NCBI GenBank assembly: GCA_020853255.1
Contig: JADYZI010000003.1
Span: 1-15,777, forward strand
Source of the DNA: Acidobacteriota bacterium
Lineage (GTDB): Bacteria; Acidobacteriota; Blastocatellia; Pyrinomonadales; Pyrinomonadaceae
Direction: 5' to 3'
Length of the DNA stretch: 15,777 nt
This document shows positions 5,661-13,542 of the stretch, in pieces. The position numbers were made by a program, and so were the translations under genes. The first letter of the stretch is position 1; the number at the start of each line of letters is the position of its first letter. The notes beneath the pieces are model-generated. The model made no database searches, was not told the DNA's origin, and saw only the letters and a program-made list of their open reading frames with translations.

Positions 5661-6767
5661 CTATTGTCCGTCGGGTGATTTCATTCGGACAAATGTCTTT
5701 TGACCCTTGAACCGCTCGGCAAGATTTGCCGGGTTGATGTCATAAGCGGTGACGTCAAAAGTTTCTTTTGTCACGCCGCCGACGCTTGTGGTCCAGCGGT
5801 ACGGAAACTGGACGCTGCCGTTGATGCGATAATCAGAGAATTTTACCAGGTGTTCAACACTTGCTTCGGCGTCAATTTTCTTTGTAAACGTCATTGCCCG
5901 TGGTGCTTCGCCCGGAATAGGTTCACCCTTTACAAACTTGACGACCGCGGGCATCGGGAATCCGGCATAGCTCATTGCGACCGGAAGGCCGCTTGACTTG
6001 CTGAAGAACAGCTTGTAGTTTGCGCCGCCAAATTCGGCATTGACGATATTGACCGGCGTGCCGTCAATGTCGCTTTCACCGGCGAAGGTGTAATTTACTT
6101 CAATGCCTTCAGGCGCGGTGACAAGCAGTGCCAGCGAAAGCCGGAGCAACTCATTCTGTTTCGCCGCCAATGCACGAGAGCGTCCGATGACAACGTCTTT
6201 TTCCCTCTGCAAGGTCCTTGCGCCTTCAACCAGGCGGACCTCATCCGCCGCGCTGTTGCCCGCCTTTCGGATCAAGATCCTCTTTTCTCCATTGGCGGCA
6301 GGTGCCTCGCCCTCAACGACCTTTTCTCTAAGAACTACGTTCTTGCCTTCGACGATCGCAAATTCACGCTCGCCCGCCGGAATGTCCATGACGTTTGCTG
6401 TGCCGTCTTTCGTCACGATCATAATGTCGTTCTGCTGCAAGACGGCGCTCGCACCTGTTCCGTCGTCTTTTCCGATCTTGACCGATTTCATAAGCTTATC
6501 GGGGAACTGCATCGCTATCTCGGTCTCGCCTTGCTCGGTTTGTTCGGAGCCATCCACCTTAAATTGATGCGTCGAGCGGCCGCTTATCACAAGCCCGCGG
6601 ACCTCGGCTATTGCCGCGTCGCCGCCGATGGCGGTGCGTGCCTTGCGAACTATCTCCAATGCCTTTTCATCTGACTTGAATTTTGCGCCTGCGTGTTCGA
6701 CAAGCGAACCCAGGCCTACAAAGAAAACCGCGACCGAGAGTATCGAAATTACAAATCTTTTCATCAT
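5661..6767 (-). CDS. secreted LolA-like protein, unknown function
   Basis: 368 residues. An N-terminal signal peptide (about 1-28: basic MMKR, hydrophobic core FVISILSVAVFFVGLG, cleavage near AGA-K) is followed by ALEIVRKARTAIGG (36-49), a helix-then-strand start typical of LolA/LppX-like lipid-binding folds. The rest alternates beta-strand-like segments such as LVISGRSTHQFKVDG and FPYRWTTSVGG. There is no lipobox Cys, so it is probably periplasmic. A strong GGAGG (complement of 6771-6775) lies 6 nt before the second ATG (6764), so translation may start at Met2. It is divergent from the kinase-regulator operon and followed by the terminator at 5605-5635. The exact function is not known. Confidence 0.72.
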   Translation of the reverse strand: MMKRFVISILSVAVFFVGLGSLVEHAGAKFKSDEKALEIVRKARTAIGGDAAIAEVRGLVISGRSTHQFKVDGSEQTEQGETEIAMQFPDKLMKSVKIGKDDGTGASAVLQQNDIMIVTKDGTANVMDIPAGEREFAIVEGKNVVLREKVVEGEAPAANGEKRILIRKAGNSAADEVRLVEGARTLQREKDVVIGRSRALAAKQNELLRLSLALLVTAPEGIEVNYTFAGESDIDGTPVNIVNAEFGGANYKLFFSKSSGLPVAMSYAGFPMPAVVKFVKGEPIPGEAPRAMTFTKKIDAEASVEHLVKFSDYRINGSVQFPYRWTTSVGGVTKETFDVTAYDINPANLAERFKGQKTFVRMKSPDGQ

Positions 6768-6896
6768 TAGCCTCCAATAAAAACGTAACTTTTGCCTGGG
6801 CGAAAATGCGGTCGTGGGCCCGCAAGATCAAGAATTTAGAAACTATCGCCTTTCGCCTGACCATTTGCATTATTCCATCGCTAAAAGGCGGATTGG

Positions 6897-6924
6897 TTAA
6901 GACAACGCAAAGAATTTGTTAAGA
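6897..6924 (+). promoter_or_regulatory. 11-bp-phased TTAAGA direct repeats, candidate response-regulator box
   Basis: TTAAGA occurs at 6897 and again at 6919, exactly 22 bp apart, with a weaker CAAAGA halfway at 6908. Direct repeats at an 11 bp period are the usual target shape for OmpR/PhoB-type regulators. They sit in the divergent spacer 50-77 bp before the kinase start. A TAAAAT at 6928-6933 could be a -10 box. This is an inference from spacing alone. Confidence 0.3.
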
Positions 6925-6973
6925 ATGTAAAATGTCGCAAAAACAATGGACAGCAGATAATTGAAAATGGAAA

Positions 6974-8857
6974 ATGGGAACGGAGCGGCGGGACAGCATT
7001 GTCCGGCGTCCGTTTTTAGTTATGCGAGGCTCATGGGTAACAACATTTGCGGTCGGCGGCGTGATCCTTCTATTGACGCTATTTCTCGGCCTGCAGTATA
7101 ACTGGCTGCGGCAGGCGGGCGAAGCCGAGCGTGAGCGGATGCACCGCCGGGCCGATGCGGACGCCAGAAATTTTGCCGATGATCTGAATCGCGAGGTCCA
7201 AGCGGCGTTATTCAATTTTCAAACCGACCCCGCAAGTTGGGCCCGGTCTGATTGGGCCGAGTTCAACGAACGATACGCCTATTGGAAAGGGAACACGCAA
7301 TACCCCGACCTTATCCGCGGCTTTGTTTTTTTCGGAAAAGATTCGGCCCGGCCGTTAAGATATGACGCCGCGATCGGAGCGTTCACCGTCGCCGAAATTC
7401 CGTCGAACATAATTTCGCTTGAATCGAAACTAAAAGACCCAGCTAACGTCAGAACATTTTACGAGGACGAGTTCGCGCTTGTTTTGCCGGTCCACAAACC
7501 CGAGCGGGCGGTAGAGAATATCCTGATCCGGCGTTCAGCGGCTGAACCGGTGAAGTTCGACCTGCCTGCAAATATAGGCTTTCTCGTGATCCTGCTCGAT
7601 AAAGATGTTGTTACCGGGCGGATCTTGCCTGACCTTGTCAGAAAGCATTTTCCCGAGGGCGATTTTCGGGTTTGGGTTGCCGGCGGCAAGGGCGAAAGCG
7701 TGTTTGCAAACTCGGCCGTCAATGGTGATCCGGACGCGACGGCCCCAATGTTTGACCTGACGCCGGACAAGATGATGTTCCTTCGCCAGGGCACTTTGCG
7801 TTCACCAAAGCAGGCCGGCCAAGAGCGGGATTTTGTCATCAACCAGCGAATTGAAAGCCAGACATTTACCCGGAGCGAGACAGGCCCGGAGGGTGAAAAG
7901 AACCAAACATTCACTGTCACATCGCAGCCGAGGAAAGTTGACGTTGCGATCGGAGAGCCAAAGTCGCGCACATCCGTAGTCGGAATGAAGTTGGAATCCG
8001 ACGGCCCGTGGACGCTTGGTGTTCAGCATATCGCGGGTTCGATCGACGCATTTTCCGCAAACGAGTTTCGTAAGTACTTTGTGATCGGCTCGGGCATTTA
8101 TCTGCTGCTTGTCGGGGCCATCGTTGCCATCGTGCTTTCCGTAATGAGGTCAAAGCGGTTCGCCCAACGTCAGATCGATTTTGTCTCATCCGTTTCGCAT
8201 GAGTTCAGAACGCCGTTGGCGGTCATTTATTCCGCCAGCGAGAATCTGGCGGACGGCATCGCAAACGATAGCGAACAGGTTGCCAGGTATGGCTCTCTGA
8301 TCAAGGGTGAAGGCCGCAAATTATCGGTTATGGTCGAGCAGATACTGCAGTTTGCGGGTGCACGTTCGGGAAAAAGAAAATACAATTTTGCACCTTCGGA
8401 TGTGAACGCGGTCGTAACTGCGGCGGTCGGAGCATGTGCGCCGATCCTGGAAGAGAAAGGTATTCAGGTCGAGACCGTTGTCGCCGACGGCCTGCCGAAA
8501 TTGAATTTGGACACCGAAGCGATATCGGCCGCACTCCAGAATCTGATCAGCAATTCGGTAAAGTACGGCAACGGCTCAAACTGGTTGAGGATCGCGGCGG
8601 AGAACGGCGGCGGATCCGTCAAGATTTCGGTCGAGGACCGCGGCATCGGCATAACGGCCGACGACATGAAACATATATTTGAGCCATTTTACCGGGCCCG
8701 CGGCGTGGTTGATGCGCAGATCCATGGAAACGGCCTCGGACTCGCGCTGGTCAAAGAAATTACCGAGGCTCACGGCGGCAAGGTCGTGGCGCAGAGCCGG
8801 ATCGGAAAGGGAAGCAAGTTCACCATTGAACTGCCCATGCCGGGCCCATCGGCGTAA
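6974..8857 (+). CDS. membrane sensor histidine kinase
   Basis: 627 residues. The first membrane helix is at about 23-41, followed by a large extracytoplasmic sensor region (about 45-365) that I do not recognise. The second helix is at about 369-391. The HisKA dimerisation domain has the H-box FVSSVSHEFRTPL with phospho-acceptor His409. The HATPase_c domain has the N-box LQNLISNSVKYG (521-532), G1 VEDRGIGI (553-560), F-box IFEPFYR (568-574) and G2 GNGLGLALVKE (585-595). All kinase motifs are intact. ATG 6974 is the first in-frame start. Met17 (7022) is an alternative just before the first helix, and neither has a clear ribosome binding site. The response regulator follows after 22 bp, so the two form one operon. 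Confidence 0.93.
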   Translation: MGTERRDSIVRRPFLVMRGSWVTTFAVGGVILLLTLFLGLQYNWLRQAGEAERERMHRRADADARNFADDLNREVQAALFNFQTDPASWARSDWAEFNERYAYWKGNTQYPDLIRGFVFFGKDSARPLRYDAAIGAFTVAEIPSNIISLESKLKDPANVRTFYEDEFALVLPVHKPERAVENILIRRSAAEPVKFDLPANIGFLVILLDKDVVTGRILPDLVRKHFPEGDFRVWVAGGKGESVFANSAVNGDPDATAPMFDLTPDKMMFLRQGTLRSPKQAGQERDFVINQRIESQTFTRSETGPEGEKNQTFTVTSQPRKVDVAIGEPKSRTSVVGMKLESDGPWTLGVQHIAGSIDAFSANEFRKYFVIGSGIYLLLVGAIVAIVLSVMRSKRFAQRQIDFVSSVSHEFRTPLAVIYSASENLADGIANDSEQVARYGSLIKGEGRKLSVMVEQILQFAGARSGKRKYNFAPSDVNAVVTAAVGACAPILEEKGIQVETVVADGLPKLNLDTEAISAALQNLISNSVKYGNGSNWLRIAAENGGGSVKISVEDRGIGITADDMKHIFEPFYRARGVVDAQIHGNGLGLALVKEITEAHGGKVVAQSRIGKGSKFTIELPMPGPSA

Positions 8858-8879
8858 CCTGCATGCGGAAAATGTGATC

Positions 8880-9572
8880 GTGAAAATACTCCTCGTAGAA
8901 GATGAAGAAGGGCTTGTGATCACGCTGACGGACCGGTTGGCCAGCGAGGGCTTCGATGTCGTTGCGGCCAGAGATGGAAAGGAAGGTTTTGAGACGGCAC
9001 AAGGCGGATCGTTCGACCTTATCATTCTCGACGTTATGCTGCCGAAAAAGAACGGCTACGATATTTGCCGCGATCTCCGGCAGAAAGAGATTCGGGTGCC
9101 TATCCTCATGCTTACGGCAAAGGGCGAAACGATCGACAAAGTGCTTGGGCTAAAGCTTGGGGCGGACGATTATCTGACAAAGCCGTTCGAGATGATCGAA
9201 CTGCTTGCCAGGGTCGAGGCACTGCTTCGACGCGTTCCCGCGCACCATGCAAGCAGAAATGGGAACGCGGTGGACGGTTTTCGTTTTGGCATGGTGACCG
9301 TGGATTTCAAACGTGCCGAGGTGGCCAGAAATGAGCTGCCAATCGATCTTTCGGCAATGGAGTTCAAGCTTCTTCAGTTTCTGATCGAAAACCGCGGCCA
9401 TGTTCATTCGCGCGATCATCTGCTCGATGCCGTCTGGGGCTACGACGCAATGCCCTCAACGCGAACGGTCGATGTACATATCGCCTGGCTTCGTCAAAAA
9501 CTCGAAGAAAACCCGCGACATCCCGTTTTTATACAAACCGTCCACGGCCTCGGATATAAATTCGTCGGTTAG
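8880..9572 (+). CDS. OmpR/PhoB-family response regulator
   Basis: 230 residues. The receiver domain (1-117) has the acidic pocket Glu7/Asp8, phospho-acceptor Asp51 in LIILDVMLP, Thr79 and Lys101 in LTKPFE. The winged-helix DNA-binding domain (about 132-229) contains LSAMEFKLLQFLIENRGHVHSRDHLLDAVWG and ends TVHGLGYKFVG, a typical OmpR-class finish. I chose GTG 8880 (MKILLVEDEE) because GGA at 8867-8869 lies 10 nt upstream. GTG 8874 is an alternative adding two residues. The frame stays open upstream to 8679, but that part overlaps the kinase gene and is not coding. It is very likely the partner of the kinase. Confidence 0.94.
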   Translation: MKILLVEDEEGLVITLTDRLASEGFDVVAARDGKEGFETAQGGSFDLIILDVMLPKKNGYDICRDLRQKEIRVPILMLTAKGETIDKVLGLKLGADDYLTKPFEMIELLARVEALLRRVPAHHASRNGNAVDGFRFGMVTVDFKRAEVARNELPIDLSAMEFKLLQFLIENRGHVHSRDHLLDAVWGYDAMPSTRTVDVHIAWLRQKLEENPRHPVFIQTVHGLGYKFVG

Positions 9573-9583
9573 TTGAACTTGCT

Positions 9584-9716
9584 GAAGCCCGCACGCCAGT
9601 AAGGGCTTAACATCCAACGCCGGTATTAAGCCCATGCTCACGCGCAGGCTTCCGCATTTGAATGTACCCCCAACGCCAGTATTAAGCCCTTACTGACGTG
9701 CGGGCCTCTGCATTCT
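9584..9716. repeat. palindromic repeat cluster between convergent genes
   Basis: A 24 nt arm at 9587-9610 (GCCCGCACG, then CCAGTAAGGGCTTAA) pairs with 9682-9705 at 23 of 24 positions. Between them, and again ending the cluster, are two direct copies with a 62 bp offset sharing CCAACGCC, then GTATTAAGCCC and GCATT. The cluster fills the 171 bp between the convergent stops of the response regulator and the hemolysin III gene, and could fold into a large hairpin acting as a two-way terminator. Confidence 0.85.
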
Positions 9717-9743
9717 AATTTTGCCTACACACGGGATTCTGCA

Positions 9744-10397
9744 CTAGGCCGTTCCGCGCGGTACGACGTAGAGGACGATCGCGGCATAATGGCAAATGCT
9801 GCCCGCAAGAACAAAAACATGAAAGACCGCGTGGTGGTGACGGAGGCGTGTCCAGGCAAAGAAGATCACGCCTAAAGAGTAGGCGATACCGCCGGCAACA
9901 ATCAGTGTTATCGGCACGTAGCCTATCGTTTGCAGAAGCGGTTCGATCGCGAAAACGCCGAGCCAGCCCATCGCAAGATAAGCGATGACGCTGATAAATT
10001 GAAACCGTGCTCCGATAAATATCTTTGCGATAATCCCCGCGACCGCCAGCGACCAAACTGCCGCAAGCAGGCCGGGGCCGATCCATCTGTCAGCAAGAAC
10101 TATCGCAAACGGTGTGTAGCTGCCCGCGATAAGCAAATAAATGCAGCAGTGGTCCAGTACTTGAAGTTTTTTCTTCAGCGGTGATGTAGAGCTGTGATAG
10201 ATGGTCGATGCCGCGTAAAGCGTGACAAGCGACGAACCATAGATAGCGGCACCGGCGATGACGAGCGGGTTTCCGCCAAGCCCGGCAACGATCAGCAGCG
10301 CAAGAAATCCGGCAATGCTCAAGGCAAGCCCAAAGCCGTGCGTGACGGTGTTCGCTACCTCTTCAGCCGACAGTTCTTGTAATTTTGCTCTTATCAC
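9744..10397 (-). CDS. hemolysin III / PAQR-family seven-helix membrane protein
   Basis: 217 residues, normal length. The N-terminus AEEVANTVTHGFG (11-23) is the bacterial HlyIII start motif. Seven hydrophobic segments follow. The putative metal-binding residues of the PAQR core are present: Ser64 and His68 in ASTIYHS, Asp82 in LDHCCIYLLIAGSYTP, and His189/His193 in HAVFHVF. The family is linked to adiponectin-receptor-like hydrolases. Bacterial members (YqfA) sit in the inner membrane and have an uncertain substrate. The start is GTG (complement of 10395-10397). An ATG two bases upstream is out of frame and hits a stop at once. Confidence 0.93.
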   Translation of the reverse strand: MIRAKLQELSAEEVANTVTHGFGLALSIAGFLALLIVAGLGGNPLVIAGAAIYGSSLVTLYAASTIYHSSTSPLKKKLQVLDHCCIYLLIAGSYTPFAIVLADRWIGPGLLAAVWSLAVAGIIAKIFIGARFQFISVIAYLAMGWLGVFAIEPLLQTIGYVPITLIVAGGIAYSLGVIFFAWTRLRHHHAVFHVFVLAGSICHYAAIVLYVVPRGTA

Positions 10398-10479
10398 ATT
10401 TTGGCGCGCGATCGGGATAGATCGTCCTCAATGTGCAGAGTACCAGATTTTCGTTTCCGATGCAGATATAATTCGTTTC

Positions 10480-10538
10480 TTGTTTCGTGCGTTTCGTGGT
10501 TGGCGAAGCCGGGACTGACCACGAAATGCACGAAACAA
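10480..10538. repeat. CACGAAA-type inverted repeat
   Basis: The arms 10480-10500 and 10518-10538 are 21 nt each and pair with a single G-T exception. The phrase is ACCACGAAA then GCACGAAACAA, around a 17 nt loop TGGCGAAGCCGGGACTG. A degenerate copy of the same layout lies at 15286-15351. Both copies have GATATAATTC on one flank. Confidence 0.85.
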
Positions 10539-10656
10539 AAAGCGAAGACCACGAAAAAAGAAGCTGCTTGGGAGATTTTCTACTTTCAATAAACCCAGAG
10601 GGAAAAGGGCACGAGGGGTGAGGTTAATTAAGTTTTGAAAGCAATGGAGTGCAGAT

Positions 10657-10689
10657 CGCGGTCCGGCCGTATGTGGGCCGGAAATCGCG
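10657..10689. repeat. two-part GC hairpin in spacer
   Basis: CGCG and CCGGCC (10657-10668) pair with GGCCGG and CGCG (10677-10689). Each half is interrupted by a short internal loop, GT on one side and AAAT on the other. It stands apart from the repeat families on either side and has no T run after it, so it is not an obvious terminator. Confidence 0.5.
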
Positions 10690-10747
10690 TGCCCCGAGCA
10701 GCTGATGTACTTATCGGCCGGCTTGGCGAAAAGTTTAGGGCAGCGAG

Positions 10748-10848
10748 TACCTTTGCGTCCTTTGTGTCTTCAACTTTGTATTCTTTGTGTTAAAAAAGAA
10801 CCATTAACACAAAGGCCGCAAAGGGCAGACACAAAGTTCCCAAAGACG
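10748..10848. repeat. CACAAAG-type inverted repeat
   Basis: The left arm (about 10748-10791) has CTTTGCGTCCTTTGTGTC, ACTTTGT, then CTTTGTGTTA. The right arm (about 10804-10848) has TAACACAAAGG, CGCAAAGGG, GACACAAAG, then CAAAG. Each CAAAG block pairs with a CTTTG block while the linkers between them differ. This suggests selection or copying of the pairing blocks. Related copies occur at 15410-15482 and, as one arm, 5524-5572. Confidence 0.8.
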
Positions 10849-10887
10849 ACGAAACGAAACTACTTGCAAACTATCAGTTATCACGCG

Positions 10888-12327
10888 CTAAAATTCGCTG
10901 TCGGCGTTTGCGCGTTCGCGGCGGGCGACGCCGGATTCATACGCCGCGTCTTCGACACGCGCGGCTACGGCCTCACCGACGCGGCGGTCAAAGACCGAAG
11001 GGATAATGTAGTCCGGGTGCAGTTCGTCCTCGCCGATTATCGCGGCAATTGCCTCGGCCGCGGCCAGTTTCATCGGTTCGTTTATCCGTGAAGCACGGCA
11101 ATTCAAGGCACCTCGAAAAATACCGGGAAAGCAGAGGACGTTGTTTATCTGATTCGGATAATCGGACCTTCCGGTCGCCATCACCGCGACCAGCCCGGTC
11201 GTATCTTCGGGCATTATTTCCGGTATCGGGTTCGCCATTGCGAAAATGATCGGGTCCTTTGCCATATTCTTCAGATCGGCCTCGGTAATTACGCCGGGGG
11301 CCGAGAGGCCAAAAAATACATCGGCACCCGCGATCACATCGTGGACCGAGCCTTTTTCCTTTTCGGGGTTGGTGTGGCGGCCGTACCAGTCCTTTACCCA
11401 GTTCATGTTCGCGGTACGTCCTTCATAGATGGCTCCGGTCTGGTCGCAGCCGATTATGTTCTTTACACCGGCGGCCATCACTATCTTGCTGCACGCCACG
11501 CCGGCGGCACCGACGCCGTTGACCACAAGCTTGATGTCCTCCATCCGTTTGCCGACGATCTTCAGCGCGTTGATCAATGCCGCCAGTACGACGACGGCCG
11601 TTCCGTGCTGGTCATCGTGGAAAACGGGAATGTCGAGTTCTTCCTTGAGCCGTTCCTCGATCTCAAAACAACGCGGGGCCGAGATATCTTCGAGATTTAT
11701 GCCGCCGAATGCGACCGAGATATTTTTTATCGTCTGCACTATCTCATGCGGGTCTTTGGTATTCAGGCAAATAGGGAAGGCATCGACGCCGCCGAATTCC
11801 TTGAAAAGCTGCGCCTTGCCTTCCATCACCGGCATCGCCGCGGCCGGGCCGATATCGCCAAGGCCGAGTACGGCCGTGCCGTCAGAGATAACGGCGACCG
11901 TATTCTTTTTTATGGTCAGGTTATAGGCCTTTTCCGGGTCTTTTGCTATCGCCTCGCACACGCGGGCAACGCCTGGTGTGTAGGCCATTGAAAGATCGCT
12001 GCGGGTTTTGAGCGGCATCTTTGACGTTATCTCGATCTTGCCGCCGAGATGCATCAGAAACGTCCGGTCCGAAACGTTAACTACCTCGACGCCGTCGATG
12101 TCGGCTATTGCGGCAAGTATCTCTTCATCGTGTTTTTCCGACGCGGCGTTGACGGTAATGTCGCGGACCAAAAAGTCCTTGCCGACGCTGACAATGTCGA
12201 TGCCTTCGATATCGCCGCCCGCTCTTCCTATCGCGGTCGTGATCGCGCCGAGTTTGCCGGGTTCATTGTGAATTCGAAGCCGAAGCGTGAGGCTGTAACT
12301 CGCATTCGGCGTAGGTTTGCTGGACAT
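10888..12327 (-). CDS. NAD(P)-dependent malic enzyme with N-terminal ACT domain
   Basis: 479 residues. An ACT domain (about 11-92, LRLRIHNEPGKLGAITTAIGRAGG) precedes a malic enzyme core: TRSDLSMAYTPGVARVC (108-124) with the catalytic Tyr, the active-site Lys in KNTVAVISDGTAVLGLGDIGP (141-161), metal-binding residues around NLEDI (211-215) and FHDDQHGT (236-243), the Rossmann motif VVNGVGAAG (268-276), and FAMANPIPE (362-370) with NVLCFPGIFRG (396-406). The reaction is oxidative decarboxylation of malate to pyruvate. The ACT domain suggests control by a small ligand, possibly an amino acid, which the sequence does not identify. NAD versus NADP preference cannot be told by eye. ATG 12327 has no visible ribosome binding site. 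The gene is divergent from the methyltransferase gene. Confidence 0.95.
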   Translation of the reverse strand: MSSKPTPNASYSLTLRLRIHNEPGKLGAITTAIGRAGGDIEGIDIVSVGKDFLVRDITVNAASEKHDEEILAAIADIDGVEVVNVSDRTFLMHLGGKIEITSKMPLKTRSDLSMAYTPGVARVCEAIAKDPEKAYNLTIKKNTVAVISDGTAVLGLGDIGPAAAMPVMEGKAQLFKEFGGVDAFPICLNTKDPHEIVQTIKNISVAFGGINLEDISAPRCFEIEERLKEELDIPVFHDDQHGTAVVVLAALINALKIVGKRMEDIKLVVNGVGAAGVACSKIVMAAGVKNIIGCDQTGAIYEGRTANMNWVKDWYGRHTNPEKEKGSVHDVIAGADVFFGLSAPGVITEADLKNMAKDPIIFAMANPIPEIMPEDTTGLVAVMATGRSDYPNQINNVLCFPGIFRGALNCRASRINEPMKLAAAEAIAAIIGEDELHPDYIIPSVFDRRVGEAVAARVEDAAYESGVARRERANADSEF

Positions 12328-12560
12328 AAGGATTTAGGTTAGCTTTGTAGAATTAGATTGGCAAATTCAAACGGCCACTCCAAATTCGCGGATAGTGCAA
12401 TGGGTGGGTCGCGCCTGACGCAAATTTTCTTCTTAGCGTTTCCTTGCGGCGTTGCGCGAAACTGGCTTGACCAGCCATTGGTTGCAAACTAATCTTAACC
12501 AAGACCGGCTCTTCGGTAGGCTTGATGATGGATCATCTAAGCGTGGGTTATGGGTACCAG

Positions 12561-13493
12561 ATGTCAATTTCGAAGATAAAGCAAACAGTTCCGAATGGGT
12601 TTGACGACCCGATCGCTTTGCCGCGGTCTGCGGATCAGGCAAAGGAATGGCAGGAAGCGAACCGCTCGTGGTGGGAAAACCATCCGATGCGGTATGACTT
12701 TACCGAGGCCGTCGAAATCCGCGAATTCACGGCTGATTTTTACCGCGAGATCGACCAGCGTTTCTTCCGCGATATGGCATCGCTTTGGCCGTATAAGACG
12801 ATTCCGTTTGATAATATTATTGATCTTGAATCGCTTGCTGACAAAGACGTCCTCGAGATCGGTGTCGGGATGGGAAGCCACGCGCAACTGATCGCGCCGC
12901 GGTCGCGTTCGTTTGCCGGCATCGACCTTACTTCTTATGCGATAAAGGGTACGACCGAACGGATGCAGCTTTTTGGTCTTGACGCGCCGAACGTGCGGAT
13001 AGTTCGAATGGACGCCGAAAATCTTGAGTTTGCAGACGATTCGTTCGATTTTGTGTGGAGTTGGGGTGTTATCCACCATTCGGCGGACACGCGGCGGATA
13101 TTGCAGGAGATCCACCGCGTACTTCGGCCCGGAGGACGCGCGACGACGATGGTGTACCATCGGAACTGGTGGAATTATTACATCTACTCAGGCTTTTTCG
13201 GCGGTGTCATGAAGCGTCATTTGTTTAAGACACGCTCGCTGCATGAAGTAAGGCAAGCCGAGATCGACGGAGCAATAGCACGCTTTTACTCTATCGCCGA
13301 ATGGGAAAAATTGGTGTCTGAATTCTTTACTGTCGAGGATGTACTCATCCTCGGCAGCAAGACCGAACTCATTCCGTTGCCCGGCGGACGGTTAAAGAAT
13401 GCCGTTCTGGCCTGCGTTCCCGATGCCCTCGGCCGATTTTTTACCAATCGATGTCGGCTCGGGACGTTCCTGGTGTCGACATTTCATAAATGA
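12561..13493 (+). CDS. class I SAM-dependent methyltransferase
   Basis: 310 residues from ATG 12561 (MSISKIKQT). An in-frame ATG cluster at 12522-12530 would add 13 residues and has TAGG a few bases upstream, so the start is uncertain. Motif I DVLEIGVGMGSHAQLIA is at 96-112, the acidic residue after strand 2 is in GIDLTSYA (120-127), RMDAENLEFADDSFDFVWSWGVIHH (149-173) covers motifs II and III, and VLRPGGRATTMVYH is at 187-200. The N-terminal WWENHPMRYDF (37-47) is a hallmark of a subgroup with unknown substrates. The C-terminal region (205-310) is hydrophobic in patches. The glycosyltransferase gene follows after 49 bp on the same strand, so a surface glycan or glycolipid substrate is possible. 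That is inference from context. Confidence 0.9.
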   Translation: MSISKIKQTVPNGFDDPIALPRSADQAKEWQEANRSWWENHPMRYDFTEAVEIREFTADFYREIDQRFFRDMASLWPYKTIPFDNIIDLESLADKDVLEIGVGMGSHAQLIAPRSRSFAGIDLTSYAIKGTTERMQLFGLDAPNVRIVRMDAENLEFADDSFDFVWSWGVIHHSADTRRILQEIHRVLRPGGRATTMVYHRNWWNYYIYSGFFGGVMKRHLFKTRSLHEVRQAEIDGAIARFYSIAEWEKLVSEFFTVEDVLILGSKTELIPLPGGRLKNAVLACVPDALGRFFTNRCRLGTFLVSTFHK

Positions 13494-13542
13494 CTGATCT
13501 TGCCGCCCTTTTAACAATCGTCAAAGCACGATTGCCTTTCAA

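Larger units (their letters stand above)
10398..10887. other. 490 bp repeat-rich spacer without genes
   Basis: This spacer lies between the start of the hemolysin III gene and the end of the malic enzyme gene, both on the minus strand. It holds three separate structures: the CACGAAA-type inverted repeat (10480-10538), a two-part CGCG/CCGGCC hairpin (10657-10689) and the CACAAAG-type inverted repeat (10748-10848). Short open frames across it consist mainly of repeat sequence and have no credible start or family match. I see no convincing promoter for the hemolysin III gene, and no classic U-tract terminator for the malic enzyme. Confidence 0.7.

Noticed and set aside
8679..8879. N-terminal extension of the response regulator
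   Set aside because: It overlaps the conserved C-terminus of the kinase in another frame. The receiver domain begins normally at MKILLVEDEE.
10467..10472. TATAAT as a plus-strand promoter
   Set aside because: There is no matching -35 box at 16-18 bp and no plus-strand gene for about 2 kb. It is kept only as part of the repeat flank.
9584..10848. CRISPR array
   Set aside because: The repeats are palindromic, few and unevenly spaced, with no uniform spacers and no cas genes.
11341..11991. 216-residue frame antisense to the malic enzyme
   Set aside because: It lies wholly opposite conserved malic enzyme motifs and has no family resemblance.
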